From Betaproteobacteria bacterium (GTDB taxonomy: Bacteria > Pseudomonadota > Gammaproteobacteria > Burkholderiales > SG8-41): a stretch of DNA of 15,706 nt. Positions 6,525-13,943 of this stretch are shown here, piece after piece. The translations under genes and the position numbers were made by a program. How positions within the stretch are numbered: the first letter of the stretch is position 1; each line of letters starts with the position of its first letter. The notes beneath the pieces were generated by a model. It had not been told where the DNA came from. It saw nothing but the letters and a program-made list of their open reading frames with translations, and did no database searches. The DNA lies in NCBI GenBank assembly GCA_025356695.1, contig JANXSE010000291.1, positions 1 to 15,706 on the forward strand, read 5' to 3'.

Positions 6525-7763
6525 TCAAATCGCCCGGAAGACCAGCGTGCCGTTGGTGCCGCCGAAACCGAACGAATTCGAAATGGCGACCTGGATTTTC
6601 ATTTTGCGCGCAGTGTTCGGTATGTAATCAAGATCGCACTGAGGATCCTGATTGACCAGATTGATCGTCGGTGGCGCAATCTGATCGTGCACTGCCATCG
6701 CTGAAAACACCGCCTCGATACCGCCGGCGGCACCGAGCAGATGGCCGGTCATCGATTTGGTGGAACTGACCGCGAGTTTTTTTGCGGCGTCGCCAAAGCA
6801 GCGTTTCACCGCAATCGTTTCCGCGATGTCGCCCAGCGGGGTCGAGGTGCCGTGCGCGTTGACGTAATCGACTTCATCAACATTGACGCCGCCGTTGCGC
6901 AGGGCGTTGGTCATGCAGCGTGCAGCACCCTCGCCGTCTGCGACCGGCGCAGTAATGTGGTGCGCATCTGCGCTGAGGCCGTAACCGGCGAGTTCGCAAT
7001 AAATACGGGCGCCGCGTTTTTTCGCGTGCTCGTATTCCTCCAACACCAGCACGCCGGCGCCTTCGCCGAGCACGAAGCCGTCGCGGTCCTTGTCCCACGG
7101 ACGACTGGCGAGTGCCGGCGCATCGTTGCGTGCCGACAGGGCGCGCGCGGCACAAAAACCGCCGACGCCCAGTGCGGAAACACAGGATTCGGCGCCACCG
7201 GCGACCATGACATCGGCGTCGCCGTATTCGATCAGGCGCCCGGCCTCGCCGATGCTGTGGTTGGCCGTCGTGCAGGCACTGACCACCGCGATATTCGGGC
7301 CTTTGAGGCCGTACATGATCGACAGCTGGCCAGAAATCATGTTGATGATGGTACCGGGCACGAAGAACGGAGAAATCTTGCGTGCCCCGCCGGCGAGGTA
7401 GGCATCGTGCGTCGTTTCAATCAGCGGCAGGCCGCCGATACCCGAACCGATGCAAACGCCGATCTGTTCGCGCGCTTCCTTCTCGAGATCGATGCCGGAA
7501 TCCTTGAGCGCATCAATGCCGGCGGCAAGGCCGTAATGAATAAACGTGTCGAAACGCCGCGCCTCCTTCGGCGCGAGCCATTTTGCGACCTCGAAATTCT
7601 TGACCTCGCCTGCGATCTGCGTCGAGAAACTGGACGCATCGAAGCGGCTGATGCGCGTGATGCCGGATTTGCCGGCGATCACGTTGCCCCATGCCTCCCC
7701 GACACCGATTCCGACGGGGGAAACGATGCCCAGACCGGTTACGACTACTCTGCGTCGTGCCAA
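6525..7763 (-). CDS. fabF: Beta-ketoacyl-ACP synthase II
   Basis: 412 codons from TTG at 7763. FabF condenses malonyl-ACP with acyl-ACP in fatty acid elongation. The active-site Cys164 sits in VVSACTTANHS, His304 in NAHGTSTPLGD, Lys336 in STKSMTG and His341 in TGHLLGAAGG. This is the C-H-H set of KAS I/II enzymes, and TGLG at 9-12 begins the thiolase fold. The open frame runs 29 codons further upstream into acpP, but those residues are a reading of acpP in another frame. The TTG has GGA about seven bases upstream and yields the expected MARRRVVVTG start and length. It lies 25 bases after acpP and is part of the same transcript. Confidence 0.97.
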   Translation of the reverse strand: MARRRVVVTGLGIVSPVGIGVGEAWGNVIAGKSGITRISRFDASSFSTQIAGEVKNFEVAKWLAPKEARRFDTFIHYGLAAGIDALKDSGIDLEKEAREQIGVCIGSGIGGLPLIETTHDAYLAGGARKISPFFVPGTIINMISGQLSIMYGLKGPNIAVVSACTTANHSIGEAGRLIEYGDADVMVAGGAESCVSALGVGGFCAARALSARNDAPALASRPWDKDRDGFVLGEGAGVLVLEEYEHAKKRGARIYCELAGYGLSADAHHITAPVADGEGAARCMTNALRNGGVNVDEVDYVNAHGTSTPLGDIAETIAVKRCFGDAAKKLAVSSTKSMTGHLLGAAGGIEAVFSAMAVHDQIAPPTINLVNQDPQCDLDYIPNTARKMKIQVAISNSFGFGGTNGTLVFRAI

Positions 7764-7788
7764 TGGAGTTCCGTTGGGTTCAGTGAAC

Positions 7789-8025
7789 TTATTTGACGTG
7801 TGCCTTGACGTAGTCCACCGCCTGCTGGACCGTCGTGATCTTTTCGGCATCTTCGTCCGGGATTTCGCACTCGAACTCTTCTTCGAGGGCCATCACCAGC
7901 TCGACGGTGTCGAGTGAGTCGGCGCCCAAATCGTTGACAAAGGACGATTCGCTTTTGACATCGGCTTCGTTGACACCCAGTTGCTCGGCGACGATTTTCT
8001 TGACACGTGGTTCTATGTTTTCCAT
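7789..8025 (-). CDS. acpP: Acyl carrier protein
   Basis: 78 codons. ACP carries growing acyl chains on a 4'-phosphopantetheine arm and is the shared substrate of the enzymes encoded around it. The arm attaches to Ser37 in [10 protein letters not shown] (34-43). The protein is strongly acidic, with helix II/III residues [16 protein letters not shown] strong ribosome binding site AAGGGGGA (8031-8038) lies five bases before the ATG, as expected for one of the cell's most abundant proteins. The 88-base gap after fabG is the longest inside the operon and holds a likely dedicated promoter. Confidence 0.98.
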   Translation of the reverse strand: MENIEPRVKKIVAEQLGVNEADVKSESSFVNDLGADSLDTVELVMALEEEFECEIPDEDAEKITTVQQAVDYVKAHVK

Positions 8026-8068
8026 CTAGTTCCCCCTTCTGGGTAATGTGTTCAGTTTCAAAGCGTGC

Positions 8069-8098
8069 ATTTTAGCAAATCCGGCGCCCGTCTCCCAA
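8069..8098 (-). promoter_or_regulatory. Probable internal promoter for acpP (extended -10)
   Basis: On the minus strand, TTGGGA (8098-8093) and TAAAAT (8074-8069) are separated by 18 bases, and TGC directly precedes the -10, giving an extended -10 element. Transcription would start near 8062, leaving a leader of about 37 bases with the strong acpP ribosome binding site. A separate promoter would fit the high demand for ACP relative to the enzymes. Confidence 0.5.
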
Positions 8099-8113
8099 CA
8101 GCAGTTTTTACCG

Positions 8114-8854
8114 CTAATCCATGTACATTCCACCGTTCACATGGATGGTCGCGCCTGTGATATAGGCAGCCGCCGGCGATGCCAGAAAAGCGACTGTGCC
8201 CGCAATGTCTTCGACGCGGCCGAGCCGCGCCAGCGGAATCTGCTTGACCAGCGCGCCGCGCTGTTCCTCGCTCAAATCCCGCGTCATGTCCGTTTCGATA
8301 AAACCGGGCGCCACGCAATTCACCGTAATATTGCGGCTGCCGATTTCGCGCGCCAGCGACTTGCTGAATCCCATCATGCCGGCCTTGGCCGCCGCGTAAT
8401 TGCTCTGCCCGGCGTTGCCCATCGAGCCGATCACCGACGTGATATTGATGATGCGTCCGCCGCGGGCCTTCATCATGCCGCGCATCACCAGCTTGGATAA
8501 CCGGAAAGCCGACTTGAGATTGGTGGAAAGAATATCGTCCCACTCCTCGTCTTTCATGCGCATCAGCAGATTGTCTCGGGTAATGCCGGCGTTGTTGACG
8601 AGCACCGAAACATCGCCAAACTGTTTCTGTATTGCAGCGACAACGCCCTCGCATTGCGCGGCGTCGTTGACGTTGAGGGCAAAACCGGCGCCTTTGGCAC
8701 CCGCCGCCGCCAGATATTCACTGATTGCGTGTGCGCCCGCCTCCGTAGTCGCGGTACCTGCGACCGTCGCACCAAGACGCGCCAGTTCGAGCGCGATGGC
8801 ACGCCCGATGCCGCGTGAAGCCCCGGTGACCAGTGCGATTTGACCGTCCAGCAT
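8114..8854 (-). CDS. fabG: 3-oxoacyl-ACP reductase
   Basis: 246 codons. FabG reduces beta-ketoacyl-ACP to beta-hydroxyacyl-ACP with NADPH. It is a short-chain dehydrogenase with cofactor motif TGASRGIG (10-17), NNAG (87-90) and the catalytic triad Ser140, Tyr153 and Lys157 (SNYAAAKAGM). The C-terminal ITGATIHVNGGMYM is typical of FabG. Two adjacent ATG codons (8857 and 8854) overlap the fabD stop. I prefer 8854 because AGGGGA then lies four bases upstream rather than one. A longer frame to 8974 lies inside fabD and is not real. Termination-reinitiation with fabD is likely. Confidence 0.97.
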   Translation of the reverse strand: MLDGQIALVTGASRGIGRAIALELARLGATVAGTATTEAGAHAISEYLAAAGAKGAGFALNVNDAAQCEGVVAAIQKQFGDVSVLVNNAGITRDNLLMRMKDEEWDDILSTNLKSAFRLSKLVMRGMMKARGGRIINITSVIGSMGNAGQSNYAAAKAGMMGFSKSLAREIGSRNITVNCVAPGFIETDMTRDLSEEQRGALVKQIPLARLGRVEDIAGTVAFLASPAAAYITGATIHVNGGMYMD

Positions 8855-9789
8855 CATGTCCCCTGCAATGCCTGCAGCGATTGTTCCAGCGACGCCGCAT
8901 CGGCAATCGCCAGCCCCAGTAATGCGCCGTCGATCCGTTTGGTCAACCCGGCCAGCACTTTGCCGGGGCCGCATTCGGCCACGTGCGTGACACCGATGGC
9001 CGCCATGTCCTTCACGACTTCAACCCAGCGTACCGGGTTGCAGGCCTGGCGCGCCAGTGCGTCTTTGATTTTTGCAGGATCGGTTAGCGTGGCCACATCG
9101 ACATTGTTGATGACTGGGATCTGCGGCGACTGAAACGTCACCCCCGCAAGATATTGTGCGAGACGCTCTGCAGCCGGCTTCAGCAATGACGAATGAAACG
9201 GCGCGCTCACTGGCAACAGCACTGCGCGTTTGGCGCCCTTGCTCTTAACCAGCGCTGCACCGCGTTCGACGGCGCTTTTGTGGCCGGCAATCACCACCTG
9301 GCTCGGTGCATTGAAATTTACCGCCTCGACCACCTCGCCCTGCGCCGCCTCGGCACAGGCCGCGCGCACGCTGTCGTCATCAAGGCCCAGCACCGCGGCC
9401 ATCGCGCCGGTACCGATCGGCACGGCTTCCTGCATGGCCTGCGCGCGAAAGCGCACCAGCGGCAACGCATCCTTGAACGAGATCACGCCGGCTGCGACCA
9501 GCGCCGTATATTCGCCCAGGCTGTGTCCGGCCACCACGGCCGGCGCGGCACCACCGGCGGCGCACCACGCGCGATAGACCGCATAACCGGCGGTCAGCAT
9601 CAACGGCTGCGTGTTGACCGTGGCGTTCAAATCCTCGGCAGGGCCCTCGGCGACGAGTTTCCACAAATCCTGTTTGAGAACATCGGAGGCTTCCGCAAAC
9701 GTGTCGCGAACAGCGGGCACGTCGGCAAAGCTTTGCAGCATGCCCACCGACTGCGACCCCTGCCCCGGAAATACCAATGCGAGTTTCAT
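8854..9789 (-). CDS. fabD: Malonyl-CoA:ACP transacylase
   Basis: 311 codons. FabD moves malonyl from CoA to ACP to supply the two-carbon donor. Motifs: FPGQGSQ (7-13), the nucleophile Ser90 in AGHSLGEY, Arg115 in RFRAQAMQ (binds the malonyl carboxylate) and His199 in SAPFHSSLL. The start is the ATG at 9789, which gives the standard MKLALVFPGQGSQ N-terminus; the open frame upstream overlaps fabH and is spurious. The gap after the fabH stop is four bases, and the ribosome binding site GGTGGAG lies inside the fabH end. The 3' end overlaps the start of fabG. Confidence 0.97.
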   Translation of the reverse strand: MKLALVFPGQGSQSVGMLQSFADVPAVRDTFAEASDVLKQDLWKLVAEGPAEDLNATVNTQPLMLTAGYAVYRAWCAAGGAAPAVVAGHSLGEYTALVAAGVISFKDALPLVRFRAQAMQEAVPIGTGAMAAVLGLDDDSVRAACAEAAQGEVVEAVNFNAPSQVVIAGHKSAVERGAALVKSKGAKRAVLLPVSAPFHSSLLKPAAERLAQYLAGVTFQSPQIPVINNVDVATLTDPAKIKDALARQACNPVRWVEVVKDMAAIGVTHVAECGPGKVLAGLTKRIDGALLGLAIADAASLEQSLQALQGT

Positions 9790-9793
9790 CTTG

Positions 9794-10753
9794 TCACATC
9801 TCCACCAGCGCGGCGCCCCAGGTGAAGCCACCGCCCACGCCTTCGAGCAAAATCTTTTGTCCCGCTTTGACACGGCCGTCGCGAACCGCAACGTCGAGTG
9901 CCAGCGGGATCGAGGCCGCCGACGTATTCGCATGCCGGTCCACGGTAACCACCACGTGCGAGGCATCAATACCGAGTTTTTTCGCCGTCGATTCCAGTAT
10001 GCGCACGTTCGCCTGGTGCGGGATCAACCAGTCAACATCGGCCGGTTGCATGTTGCAAAGAGCGAGCGCCTCGCGCGCCACTTCGTCGAGTACCCGCACT
10101 GCGAATTTGAATACGGCACCGCCGTCCATGCGCAGGAACGGATCGCCCGTGACATTGCCACCGCAAATCTGCCCCGGCGTCGAAAGTATTCCGGCGTGCG
10201 ATCCGTCGGCATGCAGCACACTGGCGCGGATGCCGGGTTTGTCCGACGCCGCCAGCACCACCGCGCCGGCCCCGTCACCAAACAATACGCAGGTGCCGCG
10301 GTCTTTCCAGTCGAGAATGCGCGAAAACACTTCCGCGCCGACCACCAGCGCATGTTTACAACTGCCGCCGCGGATGAATTTGTCGGCAATATCCAGTGCG
10401 TAAATGAACCCCGAGCAGACTGCCTGCACGTCGAACGCAGGACAGCCTTTGATACCCAGCTTCGCCTGCAGCAGGCAGGCAGTGCTCGGAAATATGAAAT
10501 CCGGCGTCGACGTCGCGACGATGATCAGCCCGATCTGGTCCGGTGTGATGCCGGCAGCGGCAATGGCACGCTGCGCCGCTTCGAATCCGAGCGCACTCGA
10601 AGTCTGGTCCGGCGCCGCGAGATGACGCTGGCAGATACCGGTGCGGCTGCGTATCCACTCGTCGGATGTTTCGACACGGGTGGCGAGATCGGCGTTGGTA
10701 ACGACATTCGCCGGCAGATAGCTGCCGGTGCCAACGATGCGTGAATAAATCAA
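9794..10753 (-). CDS. fabH: Beta-ketoacyl-ACP synthase III
   Basis: 319 codons from TTG at 10753. FabH starts fatty acid synthesis by condensing acetyl-CoA with malonyl-ACP. The Cys-His-Asn triad is Cys113 (QAVCSGF), His246 (IPHQANVRI) and Asn276 (HANTSAAS); [10 protein letters not shown] near the C-terminus is the family signature. The TTG start overlaps the plsX stop and is supported by an excellent ribosome binding site at 10758-10766. It also matches the usual MxYSRIxGTGSYLP start. It sits between plsX and fabD as in many Proteobacteria. Confidence 0.97.
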   Translation of the reverse strand: MIYSRIVGTGSYLPANVVTNADLATRVETSDEWIRSRTGICQRHLAAPDQTSSALGFEAAQRAIAAAGITPDQIGLIIVATSTPDFIFPSTACLLQAKLGIKGCPAFDVQAVCSGFIYALDIADKFIRGGSCKHALVVGAEVFSRILDWKDRGTCVLFGDGAGAVVLAASDKPGIRASVLHADGSHAGILSTPGQICGGNVTGDPFLRMDGGAVFKFAVRVLDEVAREALALCNMQPADVDWLIPHQANVRILESTAKKLGIDASHVVVTVDRHANTSAASIPLALDVAVRDGRVKAGQKILLEGVGGGFTWGAALVEM

Positions 10754-11766
10754 ACAACCCCCTCCTGGATCGCCGACATGCGTTCGGTAATGTGGTTGAG
10801 CACGCCGCCACGGGCCTCATCAACCGCACGTCCGATCGCGATGCGAAAAGCCAAATGATCGGCGGAACCATGGCTTTTTACCACGATCCCGCGCAGGCCC
10901 AGCAAGGTTGCACCGTTGTATTGACGCGGATCAATGCGGTTACGGAACGCATTGAGCACCGGCTTTGCAATCAAACCGGCGAGGCGCGTAAACAGGTTGC
11001 GGTGAAATTCCTCACGCAGATAAAAACCCAGCATGCGGATAACGCCTTCGCTGGCTTTGAGTGCAACGTTGCCGACGAAACCGTCGCAGACGACGACGTC
11101 GGTCGTGCCCTTGTAGATGTCGTCGCCTTCGACGTTGCCGTAGAAATTGAGGCCGCTGGCGCGCAACAGTTCGGCGGCGCTTTTGACCACTTCATTGCCC
11201 TTGATGTCTTCTTCGCCGATATTGAGCAGGCCGACGCTGGGCGATGCCTTGCCTTCGATCGAACTGACCAGCACCGAACCCATGATGCCGAATTGCAACA
11301 GATGTTCTGCCGTGCAATCGACGTTGGCGCCCAGATCGAGCATATAGGTATGACCGGTGCGGGTCGGCAGTATCGAACAGATCGCGGGGCGCTCGATATC
11401 CGGGAGCGTCTTCAGCACAAACCGTGAAATCGCCATCAGTGCACCGGTATTGCCGGCACTGATGCAGGCGTGCGCGGTGCCATCCTTGACCAGATTGATG
11501 GCGACCCGCATCGATGAATCTTTTTTTCCGCGCAAGGCCACCGCCGGCGACTCATCCATCGCGACGATTTCGCTGGCGTGCAGGACTGACAGCTGCGGCA
11601 TGTTTTCCGCCGACAGGCTGCGCAACTGTTCGTTGATCGCATCCTGCAATCCAACCAGGACGACAGTGACATCCGCTGCTGCGCGCAGGTACTCCACCGC
11701 GGCCGGCACCGTCACGCGAGGGCCGTGGTCACCGCCCATGCAATCGACGGCAACCGTTACAGCCAC
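10750..11766 (-). CDS. plsX: Phosphate acyltransferase PlsX
   Basis: 338 codons. PlsX converts acyl-ACP to acyl-phosphate, the donor for PlsY in phosphatidic acid synthesis, and so links fatty acid and phospholipid pathways. The N-terminal [12 protein letters not shown] (5-16) is the family signature, and [10 protein letters not shown] and LDLGANVDC are conserved segments further in. The start is GTG at 11766 with GGGGAGG five bases upstream. The gene lies 47 bases after rpmF, and its stop overlaps the fabH start. The length is usual for the family. Confidence 0.97.
   Translation of the reverse strand: MAVTVAVDCMGGDHGPRVTVPAAVEYLRAAADVTVVLVGLQDAINEQLRSLSAENMPQLSVLHASEIVAMDESPAVALRGKKDSSMRVAINLVKDGTAHACISAGNTGALMAISRFVLKTLPDIERPAICSILPTRTGHTYMLDLGANVDCTAEHLLQFGIMGSVLVSSIEGKASPSVGLLNIGEEDIKGNEVVKSAAELLRASGLNFYGNVEGDDIYKGTTDVVVCDGFVGNVALKASEGVIRMLGFYLREEFHRNLFTRLAGLIAKPVLNAFRNRIDPRQYNGATLLGLRGIVVKSHGSADHLAFRIAIGRAVDEARGGVLNHITERMSAIQEGVV
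10758..10766 (-). promoter_or_regulatory. Strong ribosome binding site that fixes the TTG start of fabH
   Basis: AGGAGGGGG on the minus strand lies inside the last codons of plsX. Its GGAGG core is seven bases before the TTG at 10753. No ATG occurs near this distance in the fabH frame, so the TTG is the most credible start. Confidence 0.75.
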
Positions 11767-11813
11767 GCTGTCCTCCCCGTCTTCAGCATGGCCGGGTACC
11801 CGGTAACCAGGAT

Positions 11814-11993
11814 TTACTCGTCTTTGGTCTTGACGACTTTTTTGCCGCGGTAGAAACCGCTCGGGCTGATGTGGTGGCGCAGATGCACCTCGCCCGTGGT
11901 CGGCTCGGTGGCCAGCGACGGGCTGGTCAGAAAATCATGCGAACGATGCATGCCGCGCTTCGACGGCGACTTCTTGTTCTGCTGGACTGCCAT
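11814..11993 (-). CDS. rpmF: 50S ribosomal protein L32
   Basis: 59 codons, easily missed because of its size. The protein begins [20 protein letters not shown] and contains [17 protein letters not shown] near its end, both diagnostic of bL32. It is very basic. It has no cysteines, so it is the zinc-free form, as in E. coli. The ATG has AGGGAG seven bases upstream. It lies 21 bases after yceD and 47 bases before plsX, the near-universal yceD-rpmF-plsX order of Proteobacteria. Confidence 0.98.
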   Translation of the reverse strand: MAVQQNKKSPSKRGMHRSHDFLTSPSLATEPTTGEVHLRHHISPSGFYRGKKVVKTKDE

Positions 11994-12014
11994 GACAAAA
12001 CTCCCTCAATAAAA

Positions 12015-12512
12015 TCAATTAACCTGCTTGTGTTTCAATCCGGCCAGCGCTGCAAACGGCGACGCGGCGCGATCCTTTGCCGTGTCCACCGCCGTTTCGC
12101 ACTCGCCTTCAGAATGGCGCGGTGCGATCGGCTGTGCCAGCAATACCTCATCCTCAACCAGCGACCAGACGTCCATTTCAGGATCTGCCGCAACCGCGTC
12201 CAGATCCTCAATAGCCGCCTCTTCGCCGCCAGCCTTCTCGTCCAGCAGCAACAGCCGCGATTCCAATGCCACCGGATAAGGCAACCGACCGAGGCAACGT
12301 TGGCACTGAAGACTGATCGTGCCCTCTACCTTCAGCCGCAACCGCAGCCTTTGGCGCCCGTCTGTTTGCCCGACCAGCACATAGCGCAAAATACCACTGC
12401 GATCGTACAAGCTGTCCGCGAGGCGCTCGAGTTCTGAAACCGGCACTTCATCGCTCAATTCCTTGCCAGAGCGCGCGAAGTCCAGACTATCGATAACAGC
12501 CCGTGCAGACAT
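12015..12512 (-). CDS. yceD: YceD/DUF177 family protein, 23S rRNA accumulation
   Basis: 165 codons. In E. coli, YceD is needed for normal 23S rRNA levels; its partner and mechanism are not firmly known. The family's CxxC is at Cys70 and Cys73 (LQCQRCLGRLPYP), and the conserved acidic block DVWSLVEDEVLLAQPIAPRH follows at about 114-133. The segment VIDSLDFARSGKEL near the N-terminus aligns with beta-proteobacterial homologues, which supports the ATG at 12512. That ATG has no ribosome binding site and lies only 9 bases after a strong -10 element, so the mRNA should have almost no leader. It is the first gene of the yceD-rpmF-plsX-fab operon and divergent from maf. Confidence 0.93.
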   Translation of the reverse strand: MSARAVIDSLDFARSGKELSDEVPVSELERLADSLYDRSGILRYVLVGQTDGRQRLRLRLKVEGTISLQCQRCLGRLPYPVALESRLLLLDEKAGGEEAAIEDLDAVAADPEMDVWSLVEDEVLLAQPIAPRHSEGECETAVDTAKDRAASPFAALAGLKHKQVN

Positions 12513-12521
12513 AAGCGCGGC

Positions 12522-12550
12522 ATGATAGTATTTTTGCGCTGCCCTGTCAA
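12522..12550 (-). promoter_or_regulatory. Near-consensus sigma-70 promoter of the yceD-rpmF-fab operon
   Basis: On the minus strand, a perfect TTGACA (12550-12545) is followed by a 17-base spacer and TATCAT (12527-12522). The expected start lies about 12515, three bases before the yceD ATG. This is the best promoter in the window and heads the long operon. Confidence 0.8.
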
Positions 12551-12552
12551 AA

Positions 12553-12558
12553 TAAAAT
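12553..12558 (+). promoter_or_regulatory. Candidate -10 element for the maf transcript
   Basis: TAAAAT on the plus strand lies two bases beyond the outward edge of the yceD -35. The sequence 18 bases upstream (TATTTT, 12529-12534) is only a poor -35 match. If used, it would give a leader of about 50 bases before the maf ATG, and RNA polymerase binding here would clash with the divergent yceD promoter. Confidence 0.28.
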
Positions 12559-12616
12559 TACGGAAAACCCATATCGCGCAGGGACTTAGATTCACTCTCC
12601 TGTGCCTCATTCCAGC

Positions 12617-13210
12617 ATGCCCGCATCCCCCGCAACCCGCCTCGTATTGGCCTCATCTTCGCCCTATCGGCGCGAGCTGCTGGCACGCTTGCGGCTTGAT
12701 TTCAAAACCCATTCACCGGATATCGACGAATCTCCGTTGCCCGGAGAAGCGGCGCCGGCGCTGGCCCTGCGCCTTGCCACAGCCAAAGCCGAGGCAGTCG
12801 CATCTCGCTATCCGGAATCTCTGATTATTGGCAGCGACCAGGTCGCCCTCAGCGGCAACCTGCTGGTAAACAAACCGGGGAACCACGCCGCCGCCGCCGC
12901 TCAGCTACGGGAGATGAGCGGTCGCGCGATCACGTTTTACACCGCACTTTGCCTGTTGAACGCCAAAACCGGCCGTCAGCAAACGACATTGGTACCGGTA
13001 ACGGTGACCATGCGCGCACTCGGCGATGCGGAAATCGAACGCTATCTGGCAGCAGAAACGCCCTACGACTGCGCCGGCAGCGCACGCATCGAGGCTTTTG
13101 GTATCACGCTGGTCGAAAAAATCTCGGGCGACGATCCGAACGCGCTGATCGGCCTGCCACTGATCGAACTGTGCCGGATGTTGCGCCATGAAGGACTCGA
13201 ACTGCCATGA
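12617..13210 (+). CDS. yceF: Maf-family nucleotide pyrophosphatase, YceF type
   Basis: 197 codons from ATG 12617; an in-frame GTG at 12602 would add five residues, and neither start has a clear ribosome binding site. Maf proteins hydrolyse non-canonical nucleoside triphosphates to monophosphates. The motifs are LASSSPYRREL (11-21), IGSDQVA with catalytic Asp74 (71-77), NKPGN (85-89) and MSGRAITFYTALCL. SDQV rather than ADTV points to the YceF subfamily, whose known substrate is 7-methyl-GTP. As in E. coli, it lies next to and divergent from yceD-rpmF. Its stop overlaps the start of the next gene as ATGA. Confidence 0.93.
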   Translation: MPASPATRLVLASSSPYRRELLARLRLDFKTHSPDIDESPLPGEAAPALALRLATAKAEAVASRYPESLIIGSDQVALSGNLLVNKPGNHAAAAAQLREMSGRAITFYTALCLLNAKTGRQQTTLVPVTVTMRALGDAEIERYLAAETPYDCAGSARIEAFGITLVEKISGDDPNALIGLPLIELCRMLRHEGLELP

Positions 13211-13926
13211 CTTCCCGCGCCACCGGCGTCCTGCATATCGTGCCGGTCACCTTGGGTGGCGAAGACGTCACCGCGGTCTTGCCGCAAAGCACGCGCGATG
13301 TCGTCGCCGGACTCGATTATTTCATCGTCGAGAACGAAAAATCGGCACGCCATTTTCTCAAACTGCTGCCGCATCCGCGCGCCATCCGCGAACTGACACT
13401 GGAGTTGTTCGACAAGAACGGCACACCGGAACGCGCCAACGCGCTTTTGCAGCCGTTATTGAGCGGCCGCAATGCGGCGGTGTTATCGGAAGCGGGTTGC
13501 CCCGCCATCGCCGACCCCGGCGCGCGATTGGTGGAAGCCGCGCATCGCGCCGACATCCGCGTGGTTCCGCAGGTGGGGCCGTCCGCCCTGCTGCTGGCAT
13601 TGATGGCGTCCGGATTCAACGGCCAGCGCTTTGCCTTTCACGGCTACCTGCCGGTGGCCGCGCCGGAATGCAAAACGGAAATCCTCAGGCTCGAACGCGA
13701 ATCACGCGAGCGCGACATGACGCAGATGTTCATCGAAACACCGTATCGCAACGATGCATTGCTGAAAACGCTGCTGGAATGCTGCCACGCAAACACGCGG
13801 CTCTGCATCGCCGCCGATCTGACGCTGCCGGATGAATCGGTGCGTAGCGCCGCGGTCGGCGAATGGAAAAAGCGCGCTAGCGTCATCGGCCGGCGGCCAG
13901 CCGTCTTCCTGCTCTACGCGCGCTGA
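13207..13926 (+). CDS. RsmI-like SAM-dependent methyltransferase (tetrapyrrole methylase fold)
   Basis: 239 codons, starting at the ATGA overlap with maf. It has the two-domain tetrapyrrole methylase fold: LSEAGCPAIADPGARLV (93-109) is the conserved glycine/proline loop, PQVGPSALLLALMASGF (115-136) the second signature, and FIETPYRNDAL the RsmI-like C-terminal segment. RsmI methylates the 2'-OH of C1402 in 16S rRNA. This protein differs at the N-terminus: where RsmI has a TPIGNLxD loop it reads PVTLGGED (13-20). It is also shorter than RsmI. I take it as a paralogue often found beside maf in beta-proteobacteria, with substrate unknown. It converges on sppA with ten bases between the stop codons. 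Confidence 0.88.
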   Translation: MTSRATGVLHIVPVTLGGEDVTAVLPQSTRDVVAGLDYFIVENEKSARHFLKLLPHPRAIRELTLELFDKNGTPERANALLQPLLSGRNAAVLSEAGCPAIADPGARLVEAAHRADIRVVPQVGPSALLLALMASGFNGQRFAFHGYLPVAAPECKTEILRLERESRERDMTQMFIETPYRNDALLKTLLECCHANTRLCIAADLTLPDESVRSAAVGEWKKRASVIGRRPAVFLLYAR

Positions 13927-13943
13927 CGCGCGCGGCTCAGCGC
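13920..13943. terminator. Inverted repeat shared by two converging genes
   Basis: GCGCTGA (13920-13926) and TCAGCGC (13937-13943) are perfect inverted arms with a 10-base GC-rich spacer. Each arm contains the TGA stop of one gene, so the hairpin is symmetrical for both directions. There is no T-tract, so if it ends transcription it is not by the classical intrinsic mechanism. Confidence 0.35.

Noticed and set aside
6741..7796. Plus-strand open frame of 351 codons opposite fabF
   Set aside because: It mirrors a gene with complete catalytic motifs. Long antisense frames are expected in GC-rich coding DNA, and its composition (runs of Arg, Ala, Gly, His) lacks any domain sense.
7764..7850. N-terminal extension of fabF by 29 codons
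   Set aside because: It overlaps acpP and reads as an Arg/Ser-rich out-of-frame peptide; FabF homologues start at the MARRRVVVTG position.
8855..8974. N-terminal extension of fabG
   Set aside because: It lies inside fabD, and the SDR fold begins directly at the MLDGQIALVTGAS start.
9611..10744. Plus-strand open frame of 377 codons opposite fabD and fabH
   Set aside because: Shadow of two well-supported genes; no motif, no ribosome binding site, Arg/Ala-rich composition.
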